From: Fidelibacterota bacterium
GTDB taxonomy: Bacteria; Fidelibacterota; UBA2242
Length of the DNA: 5,989 bases
Reading direction: 5' to 3'
Assembly (NCBI GenBank): GCA_003527965.1
Contig: DPVY01000044.1
Span: 1-5,989 of the forward strand
The translations under genes and the position numbers were made by a program. The notes beneath the pieces are model-generated. The model made no database searches and was not told where the DNA came from. It worked only from the letters and a program-made list of their open reading frames with translations. Position 1 is the stretch's first letter, and each line of letters starts with the position of its first letter. Positions 1 through 5,731 of the stretch are shown here, in pieces.

Positions 1-2
1 CC

Positions 3-44
3 ACGCATCCAAAGTTTAAAGAAATTTCAGCAATAATTAAATAA
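3..44 (+). CDS. Possible C-terminal tail of an upstream gene (partial)
   Basis: Frame 3 is open from the window edge and reads THPKFKEISAIIK, then two in-frame stops in tandem (TAA at 42 and 45). The composition is protein-like and the double stop sits just before the ribosome binding site of the next gene, as expected of a preceding operon member. The other two forward frames also reach stops nearby (positions 17 and 34), so thirteen codons cannot prove coding. No function can be given. Confidence 0.3.
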   Translation, partial: THPKFKEISAIIK

Positions 45-57
45 TAAGGGGGTTCCC

Positions 58-1236
58 ATGAATTTAGACAAGATTCAAAAGGCAATTGCCGAACAAGGTT
101 ATGATGGTTGGCTGTTTTATGACTTTCATCATCGCGATGCCATGGCTTACCGCATTTTAGGGCTTGATATGAGTAAACTGACTTCTCGCCGCTGGTTCTA
201 TTATATCCCGGCTGCCGGTGAGCCCGTGCGTATCGTTTCAGCTGTTGAAGCGACTAAACTGGACAGTTTACCGGGTAAAATTATAGTGTACCGTTCGTGG
301 CAAGAACTGCACCAAAGCCTGCGGGAAACACTCCAATCCGCTAAGCAGGTGGCGATGCAATATTCGCCCATGAATAATATTCCCTATGTCTCAGTTGTCG
401 ACGGCGGTACAATTGAATTGATTCGGTCTTTTGGTGTCGAAATCGTATCTTCGGCAAATATGGTGCAGATTTTTGAGGCGATAATCGATAGAAAAGGGTA
501 TAAAATGCACCTTGAAGCCGGTGAGATTGTTCAGAAAATAAAAGGTGAAGCCTTTGACCTGATCCGGCACAAAATCAAAAACGATGAAGCCGTCACCGAG
601 TATGAGGTCCAGCAATATATCACAAAGCGATTTGAGGAAGAGGGCTTGACCGATGATGGCGATCATGCGATTGTGGGCGTGAACGAACATCCTGCGGACC
701 CGCATTTTGAGCCGACCCCGGAGAACACCCATGTTATTAAGAAGGGCGATACGCTCCTGATCGATTTATGGGCCCGGAAAAATGACGATACCGGTATCTA
801 TTACGACATTACCTGGTGCGGTTATATCGGTGATAACCCGCCGGCTAAATATATTGAAATCTTCAATACCGTTCGGGATGCCCGCAATGCCGCCCGGGAT
901 TTTATCAGAGAAAAATTCCAAAACGGAGAGCGTTGTTTCGGGTACGAAGTGGATGTCGTTTGCCGTAAGGTGGTGGAGGACGCCGGCTATGGCGATTTTT
1001 ATGTGCACCGCACGGGGCATTCCATCGGTCATGAAGTTCACGGGAACGGCGTCAATATCGACAACCTGGAAACAAAAGACGAGCGGGAACTCGTTCCGGG
1101 TATCTGTTTTTCAATTGAACCGGGAATTTACCTGCCGGGCGAGATGGCTGTTCGGTCGGAGATCAATGTCTTCATTACCGAGGATAGTGAAGTAGTGGTT
1201 GCCGGCGCTGAACAGGAAGAATTAATCCTGATATAG
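58..1236 (+). CDS. M24-family Xaa-Pro peptidase (aminopeptidase P / prolidase-like)
   Basis: A 392-residue cytosolic metallopeptidase, expected to hydrolyse the Xaa-Pro bond in peptides or dipeptides using two metal ions. Residues about 1-135 form a creatinase-like N-terminal domain, including TSRRWFYYIP at 42-51. Residues about 155-385 form the pita-bread catalytic domain. All five family metal ligands are visible: D236 (LLIDLWAR), D250 (YYDITW), H321 (HRTGHSIGHEVHG), E354 (FSIEPGIYL) and E368 (VRSEINVF). H216, H328 and R366 fit the usual substrate-side positions. No signal peptide or membrane segment is seen. The start is well supported: a G-rich ribosome binding site (AAGGGGG, 46-52) lies 5 bases before ATG 58. 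The small exported protein follows after 27 bp. Family membership and activity class are secure; whether it prefers dipeptides (prolidase, PepQ) or longer peptides (PepP) cannot be read here, so no symbol is given. Confidence 0.93.
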   Translation: MNLDKIQKAIAEQGYDGWLFYDFHHRDAMAYRILGLDMSKLTSRRWFYYIPAAGEPVRIVSAVEATKLDSLPGKIIVYRSWQELHQSLRETLQSAKQVAMQYSPMNNIPYVSVVDGGTIELIRSFGVEIVSSANMVQIFEAIIDRKGYKMHLEAGEIVQKIKGEAFDLIRHKIKNDEAVTEYEVQQYITKRFEEEGLTDDGDHAIVGVNEHPADPHFEPTPENTHVIKKGDTLLIDLWARKNDDTGIYYDITWCGYIGDNPPAKYIEIFNTVRDARNAARDFIREKFQNGERCFGYEVDVVCRKVVEDAGYGDFYVHRTGHSIGHEVHGNGVNIDNLETKDERELVPGICFSIEPGIYLPGEMAVRSEINVFITEDSEVVVAGAEQEELILI

Positions 1237-1250
1237 AACTATAGTAATTT

Positions 1251-1255
1251 AAGGA
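1251..1255 (+). promoter_or_regulatory. Ribosome binding site that decides the start of the next gene
   Basis: AAGGA lies 8 bases before TTG 1264, an ideal distance. It directly abuts and overlaps ATG 1255, too close to serve it, and nothing purine-rich precedes that ATG. The TTG start is therefore preferred over the in-frame ATG three codons earlier. Confidence 0.6.
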
Positions 1256-1263
1256 TGATAATA

Positions 1264-1803
1264 TTGAGAAAATTTCAGATATTCTTGTTTTTGTTTTTGA
1301 TATTAATGTCAGGAATTAGTCTGCAAAATATATCCTGTAGTAGCCGGCAGGCATATATTCCTCCGACGGATGTTGAAATGAGGACAGGGCATTTTATCCT
1401 ATTCTTCAATGAGATGGCAGCCGCCGACACTTTGGATAAGCAGCCGGTTTCTTTATTAATCAACATTTTTCAAGAGGGCAAGAGCATTATTAAAGCCGAG
1501 ATTGAAGCCGGAAAATATGTGCTTTACCCAATTGAAGAAGGGGTATATTCTGTTAATCTCAAGATTGACTTCAGGGGTCAATCAATAACGCGCAAGCGGA
1601 CATTTACGTCTAAAGTAGGGAATATAGATGGTCTAAGCATTGAATTCCAGCCTGTTGAAAGCGCGACTTTAAAGAGGGCTGTTCAGCTGAAGCGGACGTT
1701 TTTTACAGGTAAAACGGTCAGTTACATTTTGGACTCTATACGTGCAGAAAAACCGCTGAAGTTCGAAGAATTGCTAAGAATGAAAAACCGTGGGTCGGGA
1801 TAA
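1264..1803 (+). CDS. Small exported protein of unknown family, possible lipoprotein
   Basis: I do not recognise this protein. From TTG 1264 it has 179 residues (182 from ATG 1255). It begins with a basic LRKFQ, then a hydrophobic core (IFLFLFLILMSGI), then SLQNISCSS. Cys25 followed by two serines looks like a lipoprotein site, but Asn at -3 departs from the usual lipobox, so cleavage by signal peptidase I or a retained anchor are alternatives. The mature part, about residues 35-130, is rich in alternating hydrophobic/polar strands (VSLLINIFQEG, GKYVLYPIEEGVYSVNLKIDF, GLSIEFQP), suggesting a small beta-sandwich. The C-terminus is basic and helical. It lies 27 bp behind the M24 peptidase gene and probably shares its transcript. 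No catalytic motif is visible. Export to the envelope is likely; the function is unknown. Confidence 0.75.
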   Translation: MRKFQIFLFLFLILMSGISLQNISCSSRQAYIPPTDVEMRTGHFILFFNEMAAADTLDKQPVSLLINIFQEGKSIIKAEIEAGKYVLYPIEEGVYSVNLKIDFRGQSITRKRTFTSKVGNIDGLSIEFQPVESATLKRAVQLKRTFFTGKTVSYILDSIRAEKPLKFEELLRMKNRGSG

Positions 1804-1826
1804 AGGTGTTTATTTGCAGCCATTTT

Positions 1827-1846
1827 CCTGTTGACAGGTAATGTCA
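1827..1846. other. Overlapping short dyads in the convergent gap
   Basis: Two small inverted repeats share bases: CCTGT/ACAGG (1827-1831 and 1834-1838, 2-base gap) and TGACA/TGTCA (1832-1836 and 1842-1846, loop GGTAA). They are mutually exclusive as hairpins and each is weak. They may belong to the same intergenic element as the strong hairpin at 1870-1907, or be chance. No T-tract follows. Confidence 0.25.
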
Positions 1847-1869
1847 CCACGACTCGTTCGTTCATCTTG

Positions 1870-1907
1870 TTGTTCTGTTCCCAAGCCCCAGTTTGGGAAC
1901 AGAACAA
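1870..1907. repeat. Perfect 15-bp palindromic hairpin, probable dispersed repeat or bidirectional transcript-end structure
   Basis: The left arm TTGTTCTGTTCCCAA (1870-1884) is exactly complementary to the right arm TTGGGAACAGAACAA (1893-1907), around an 8-base loop GCCCCAGT. A G-T wobble could close the loop one step further. It sits between two convergent genes, 66 bases after one stop and 9 bases past the dus stop, so it could end or protect transcripts from both sides. Neither strand has a T-tract after the stem, so it is not a standard intrinsic terminator. The core GTTCCCAA...TTGGGAAC resembles, from memory, a palindromic intergenic repeat met in several environmental bacterial genomes. 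Copy number cannot be judged from one window. Confidence 0.7.
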
Positions 1908-1916
1908 ATTGTGGTA

Positions 1917-2900
1917 TTAAGTTTCGTTTGATGTGGCGAGATCGCTGACAGATTCTTCAATAATCCGAATAGTATCGGCCAATGTTGCCGATTGCATCAG
2001 CTGATTTCGGAGCTCCGAAGCATTGGGGAACTCCCGGATATACCAGCGGTAAAACTTTTTCATGATTCGGTTAGTGTGCTCATCATCATAAAACTTTCTT
2101 TCCATTTGAATATGCCTCAGACACATATTCAGTTGATCGGATACTGAGGGACTGGCATAGGAGGGAGCGCCTTCTAACAAATCCTTTGATTGTCTGAATA
2201 TCCAGGGATTACCGATAGCGCCCCGACCGATCATCACGGCATCGCAGCCGGTAACATTAAACATGCGGGTGACATCTTCCGGTGTTTTGATATCGCCGTT
2301 GCCGATGACGGGAATTTTCAGGGATTGTTTGACCTCGGCGATAATATTCCAGTTAGCCTTATTGCGGTAGCCATCGGATGCGGTACGGGGATGGATTGTC
2401 AAAGCCTTGATGCCCGCATTTTCAAGCCTTTTAGCGACTTCAAGCGCGACAATGGACTGATGATTCCAGCCGGTTCGTATTTTAGCGGTCACCGGCGTTT
2501 TTACGGCTTTTACAACAGCTGCTGCAATTGACTCTAATAAATCAAGGTCTTTTAAAAGGGCGGCGCCGGCATTTTTCTTAATTACTTTGCGTACGGAACA
2601 ACCAAAATTCAGATCGATTATATCCGGCTGATAATTTTCCTCGATATATTGAGCGGCTGCAGCCATGGAATCGGGATTGTGTCCGAAAATCTGGATGCCA
2701 ATCGGTTTCTCCGGAGGTTTAAATGTGAGATATTCATAGGTTTTTTCCGATCCCCGAATAATTCCTTCAGAGCTGACGAATTCCGTATAAACGATGTCGG
2801 CGCCGGATTCCTTGCATAATTGCCGAAAGGGCGAATCGGTATACCCGGACATAGGGGCGAGTAAAAGCGGATTTGTTATTTGTAGTTTGCCAATATTCAT
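1917..2900 (-). CDS. dusB: tRNA-dihydrouridine synthase, DusB type
   Basis: A 327-residue flavoenzyme, normal length for the family, that reduces specific uridines in tRNA to dihydrouridine using FMN and NADPH. The N-terminal TIM barrel carries LAPMSGYTDSPFR (14-26), IQIFG (69-73), DLNFGCSVRKV (96-106) with the catalytic Cys101, KIRTGW (140-145) with Lys140, IHPRT (169-173) with His170, IPVIGNGDI (196-204) and MIGRGAIGNPWIF (223-235) for FMN phosphate. Residues about 250-315 form the C-terminal helical tRNA-binding domain. The residue after Cys101 is Ser, where the family usually has Pro. ATG 2900 gives the expected N-terminus right up to the first barrel strand, though no Shine-Dalgarno site precedes it. 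The gene stands alone on the minus strand, divergent from serS. Dus function is secure; assignment to DusB, and which uridine is modified, are inferred from overall resemblance. Confidence 0.93.
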   Translation of the reverse strand: MNIGKLQITNPLLLAPMSGYTDSPFRQLCKESGADIVYTEFVSSEGIIRGSEKTYEYLTFKPPEKPIGIQIFGHNPDSMAAAAQYIEENYQPDIIDLNFGCSVRKVIKKNAGAALLKDLDLLESIAAAVVKAVKTPVTAKIRTGWNHQSIVALEVAKRLENAGIKALTIHPRTASDGYRNKANWNIIAEVKQSLKIPVIGNGDIKTPEDVTRMFNVTGCDAVMIGRGAIGNPWIFRQSKDLLEGAPSYASPSVSDQLNMCLRHIQMERKFYDDEHTNRIMKKFYRWYIREFPNASELRNQLMQSATLADTIRIIEESVSDLATSNET

Positions 2901-3002
2901 ATTTAAAATATAACTAAGATTTATTGGAACGACCAGAGATTGATTTTTCCGCGGTTTCGTTTTTGATTTATCTTTACCGGTTAAGAAATATTAAGGCTAC
3001 TC

Positions 3003-3031
3003 TTAAATAAAAATATTTTATATCTTATAAT
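3003..3031 (+). promoter_or_regulatory. Putative housekeeping-sigma promoter for the serS operon
   Basis: A perfect TATAAT at 3026-3031 is preceded, at 17-bp spacing, by TTAAAT (3003-3008), which matches TTGACA at only three positions. Transcription would start near 3038 and leave a leader of about 43 bases before serS. The surrounding sequence is very AT-rich, so chance matches are likely, but position and spacing are right. It would drive all four genes of the run. Confidence 0.45.
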
Positions 3032-3033
3032 GG

Positions 3034-3049
3034 TAACAAATAAATGTTA
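3034..3049. other. Short dyad at the predicted serS transcription start
   Basis: TAACA (3034-3038) and TGTTA (3045-3049) are inverted repeats around a 6-base AT spacer, immediately downstream of the putative -10 box. Such a place suits an operator, or a weak 5' hairpin in the leader. With five-base AT-rich arms, chance is a fair explanation. Confidence 0.2.
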
Positions 3050-3080
3050 TTTTAATAAATAGAATCATGATGAGGATTGA

Positions 3081-4361
3081 ATGTTAGATATTAAACGGAT
3101 TCGTCAGGAACCGGAGCTTTTTAGAAAAGGGCTTGAAGCTAAAAATGGTGGAGAAAAACTCAATAATCTTTTAGAACTTGATCAGCAGCGACGGAATATT
3201 GTAACTCGTAGCGATGAATTAAAGGCGCTGCGAAACCGGGTTTCCGGTGAAATAGCCCAATTAAAAAAGACTAAGCAACCTGCTGAGGATAAAATTCAGG
3301 AAATGAAGGAGGTTGGCGCCGGGATCAAATCACTGGATGAAGAAATCCGGCAAATTGAAGAGCGCCTCAATGAAATTCTTATTACACTGCCCAACATTCC
3401 CCATGAATCGGTGAAAATCGGACGATCGGCGGAAGAAAATGTTTTAGTCAAAGAATGGGGGCAACAGCCACAGTATGACTATGATTTAAAGGATCATCTG
3501 GATCTGGCGAACGACCTGGGAATTCTGGACTTTCACCGTAGTGCAAAAATTTCAGGCAGTGGATTTCCACTCTATGTAGGCGACGGCGCCCGGCTGGAAC
3601 GTGCCTTTATTAATTTTATGCTGGATTTCCATATTGATCGTCATGGATATAAAGAGATATTTCCGCCCTATCTTGTAAGCCGGGATTCAGCATTTGGGAC
3701 AGGGCAACTTCCTAAACTTGAAGACGACATGTATTTGGATACAACCGATGACCTGTTCTTAGTGCCAACGGCGGAAATACCGGTAACCAATATACACCGC
3801 GATGAAATTCTGCCGGAAAATCAATTACCGGTCAAATATGTTGCCTATTCCGCCTGTTTTCGCCGGGAAGCCGGATCCTATGGGAAAGACACGCGCGGGC
3901 TGTCCCGGGTTCATCAGTTTAATAAAGTGGAAATGGTGCGATTTTCGGCGCCTGAAGTTTCCTATCTTGCCCATGAGGAATTACTAAACGACGCCGAAGA
4001 GATATTACAGGCCTTAAATCTTCATTACCGGGTGGTTTCATTGTGTTCGGGAGATCTCAGTTTTGCTGCGGCAAAGTGCTACGATATTGAGATCTGGGCG
4101 CCGGGCTCACGGAAATATTTCGAAGTATCAAGTGTAAGTAATTTTGAAGATTTTCAGGCTCGCCGTGCAAATATTCGTTACAGACGCGCTGCCGATGGTA
4201 AAGTATCTTATCTGCATACACTAAACGGTTCGGGTGTTGCGACTCCACGCCTGATGATTGCATTTCTGGAAACTTATCAGACCGATGAAGGTACGATTGT
4301 CATTCCCGAAATTTTGCAACCCTATACACGATTTAAAATGATCAAAACTCAATCAAAATGA
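3081..4361 (+). CDS. serS: Seryl-tRNA synthetase
   Basis: A class II aminoacyl-tRNA synthetase of 426 residues, typical bacterial length, that activates serine with ATP and charges tRNA-Ser (and tRNA-Sec where present). MLDIKRIRQEPE is the classic SerRS N-terminus. Residues about 25-100 form the charged antiparallel coiled-coil arm that grips the long variable arm of tRNA-Ser. In the catalytic domain, the serine-binding TAE lies at 230-232, motif 2 (ACFRREAGSYGKDTRGLSRVHQF) spans 258-280, EVSSVSNFEDFQARR at 348-362 is the conserved ATP/serine-site segment, and motif 3 (LNGSGVATPRLMIAFLE) at 381-397 ends in Arg390. GAGG at 3072-3075, 5 bases before ATG 3081, supports the start. It is the first gene of a four-gene run, and its stop overlaps the aldolase start (ATGA). 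The leader shows no T-box. Confidence 0.98.
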   Translation: MLDIKRIRQEPELFRKGLEAKNGGEKLNNLLELDQQRRNIVTRSDELKALRNRVSGEIAQLKKTKQPAEDKIQEMKEVGAGIKSLDEEIRQIEERLNEILITLPNIPHESVKIGRSAEENVLVKEWGQQPQYDYDLKDHLDLANDLGILDFHRSAKISGSGFPLYVGDGARLERAFINFMLDFHIDRHGYKEIFPPYLVSRDSAFGTGQLPKLEDDMYLDTTDDLFLVPTAEIPVTNIHRDEILPENQLPVKYVAYSACFRREAGSYGKDTRGLSRVHQFNKVEMVRFSAPEVSYLAHEELLNDAEEILQALNLHYRVVSLCSGDLSFAAAKCYDIEIWAPGSRKYFEVSSVSNFEDFQARRANIRYRRAADGKVSYLHTLNGSGVATPRLMIAFLETYQTDEGTIVIPEILQPYTRFKMIKTQSK

Positions 4362-5014
4362 CCGAAGATCAAAAACGCGCTGAAATTTGTGCTGTCGGTT
4401 TAAAACTTTACCGGCAGGGCTTCGTTGCGGCTAATGATGGCAATATCAGCTGCCGGTTGAGTTCCGATTCCTTCTTAATCACACCGACGAATGTTTCCAA
4501 GGGTGACCTTGAACCTGAAGATCTGATAGTGATTTCCGATGGCGGGTTCAGAGGTAAAACAAAACCATCGTCTGAATATAAGATGCATCTTGAAATATTT
4601 CAAAAGCGGAGTGATGTCAATGCGATTATTCATGTTCATTCGCCCTATGCTACAGCCTTTGCGTTGGTTGGCAAAGGAATGGATGAACCCATTTTGCCGG
4701 AAGTTGTGGTGACCCTTGGAAAAATACCCCTGGTGCCATACGAGACGCCTTCGACCCGGAAGTTTGCGGAAACAGTGGCAGAGACCGCCATTCATTATGA
4801 TGCTATGTTATTAGAAAAACACGGTGTTGTTACTCTCGGTGAGAATATTCGGGACGCTTATTATAAATTAGAGCGAACCGAACACGTTTTTAAGATTGTG
4901 CAGATTGCCCGGCATATCGGCGATATCAAGCCGTTATCACGGGCTGAAGTTGAAGAGCTAATAAATGCCTATTCAATCCCTGACAGGATAAAAAAAGAGT
5001 TAATAAATCTATGA
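4358..5014 (+). CDS. Class II aldolase/adducin-family protein, FucA-like sugar-phosphate aldolase
   Basis: A 218-residue cytosolic enzyme, close in length to E. coli L-fuculose-1-phosphate aldolase, covering the whole aldolase II domain. The zinc and catalytic set falls at the same residue numbers I recall for FucA: Glu73 (SSEYKMH), His92 and His94 (IHVHSPYATA), His155 (LEKHGVV). The phosphate-pocket pieces GNIS (28-31) and ITPTN (41-45) are also present. It should be an active zinc enzyme cleaving a ketose 1-phosphate to DHAP and an aldehyde, or a relative such as a methylthioribulose-phosphate dehydratase or 5-deoxyribulose-phosphate aldolase. No sugar kinase, isomerase or transporter adjoins it, so the substrate is open. 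ATG 4358 overlaps the serS stop by ATGA and lacks its own Shine-Dalgarno site, implying translational coupling to serS. Family secure, substrate unknown. Confidence 0.9.
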   Translation: MTEDQKRAEICAVGLKLYRQGFVAANDGNISCRLSSDSFLITPTNVSKGDLEPEDLIVISDGGFRGKTKPSSEYKMHLEIFQKRSDVNAIIHVHSPYATAFALVGKGMDEPILPEVVVTLGKIPLVPYETPSTRKFAETVAETAIHYDAMLLEKHGVVTLGENIRDAYYKLERTEHVFKIVQIARHIGDIKPLSRAEVEELINAYSIPDRIKKELINL

Positions 5015-5023
5015 CAAAAAACC

Positions 5024-5731
5024 ATGATTCGTAGCATAGTTACTATTTTTATTGTCCTTTTAATGACCGCAATAATGAGTGTCTTAAATCTATTTTGGCC
5101 GCCTATGCACAGTTGGTTTATAATCATCTGGGCTCAGATCGTGTTGAAACTGGCGGGCATTAAACTTGTGGTGCAAGGTAGAGACAATTTACCGCCGAAA
5201 GGTCCCGGTGTTGTCGTAATAAACCACGAAAGCGCTTTGGATATTCCGATGGCAGTTGCCGGTTTGAAAATCCCGGTTCGGTTTATGGCAAAAAGGGAAC
5301 TCTTTAAGGTGCCGGTTTTTGGATGGTGTCTATATTTGTGTAACCATATACCGATTGACCGTAGTAATCGTAAAAGGGCAATAGCCGCGATTAACAAAAC
5401 ATCGGTAAAGATTTTCAAAAAGGGTTATTTTGTCATTGTCAGCCCGGAAGGCACCAGAAGTTATGATGGTAAAATCGGTCCATTTAAGAAAGGCGCTTTT
5501 CGATTGGCCGACAAAGAAGATATTCCTCTTATTCCGGTGACCCTGATGGGTTCCAGATATTGCGTTCCGAATAAAATCCTTCGGATTGTTCCGGGTGAAG
5601 TGATTATTGATATTGGAAAACCGGTATATATTCATCAATACGCCGATATCAATGCGTGTATTTTGGATGTACGCAGTAAGATGATTAAGCGTAAAACTTT
5701 ATACGAACGAAATAGACAAGAGCAGGTATGA
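5024..5731 (+). CDS. plsC: 1-acyl-sn-glycerol-3-phosphate acyltransferase (PlsC family)
   Basis: A 235-residue membrane-associated acyltransferase expected to acylate lysophosphatidic acid to phosphatidic acid in phospholipid synthesis at the inner membrane. Residues about 4-24 and 29-45 are hydrophobic membrane segments. The catalytic HX4D motif is NHESALD (67-73; His68, Asp73). RFMAKRELFKVPVFGW (86-101) and IPIDRSNR (109-116) match the second block, SPEGTRS (140-146) is the substrate-binding EGTR block, and IPLIPVTLMG (167-176) is the fourth. The length is normal. ATG 5024 begins 9 bp after the aldolase stop and has no Shine-Dalgarno site, so coupled reinitiation is likely. The N-terminal hydrophobic segment argues against starting further in. 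Its stop overlaps the next ATG (ATGA, 5728-5731). The acyltransferase family is certain; lysophosphatidate is the most likely acceptor, but other lysolipids or lipid-A-like acceptors are possible. Confidence 0.92.
   Translation: MIRSIVTIFIVLLMTAIMSVLNLFWPPMHSWFIIIWAQIVLKLAGIKLVVQGRDNLPPKGPGVVVINHESALDIPMAVAGLKIPVRFMAKRELFKVPVFGWCLYLCNHIPIDRSNRKRAIAAINKTSVKIFKKGYFVIVSPEGTRSYDGKIGPFKKGAFRLADKEDIPLIPVTLMGSRYCVPNKILRIVPGEVIIDIGKPVYIHQYADINACILDVRSKMIKRKTLYERNRQEQV

Larger units (their letters stand above)
2901..3080. promoter_or_regulatory. Divergent intergenic region between dus and serS
   Basis: This 180-bp AT-rich stretch separates two divergent genes and must contain promoters for both. The serS side has a good -10 box (separate entry). 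For dus, reading the minus strand, TATATT lies only about 7 bases before the ATG. If used, it would give a very short or absent leader, and no convincing -35 box was found. A self-complementary CCGCGG lies at 2949-2954. No ORF, tRNA, T-box or riboswitch fold was recognised. Confidence 0.5.

Noticed and set aside
782..1195. A 137-codon open frame on the + strand inside the M24 peptidase gene, and minus-strand frames at 391-732 and 766-1041
   Set aside because: All lie within a gene whose protein carries every M24 metal ligand; the alternative translations show no recognisable motif and look like frame shadows.
1722..1907. A minus-strand 61-codon frame starting in the hairpin and ending in the exported-protein gene
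   Set aside because: It is formed by reading through the palindrome and the opposite strand of a better-supported gene; the peptide resembles nothing I know.
1870..1907. Calling the hairpin a rho-independent terminator
   Set aside because: There is no run of T after the stem on either strand (AAATTGTGG on one side, ACAAGATGA on the other). A terminator role remains possible but is not shown.
2190..2531. A 113-codon + strand open frame opposite the dus gene
   Set aside because: It is antisense to conserved Dus motifs, has no ribosome binding site and no family features.
3032..3080. T-box or other riboswitch upstream of serS
   Set aside because: The leader from the predicted start is only about 43 bases, AT-rich, with no specifier loop, T-box sequence or terminator/antiterminator pair.
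4358..5014. Naming the aldolase fucA and assigning L-fucose catabolism
   Set aside because: The zinc site fits the whole class II aldolase family, which has several substrates; no fucose kinase, isomerase or transporter is nearby.
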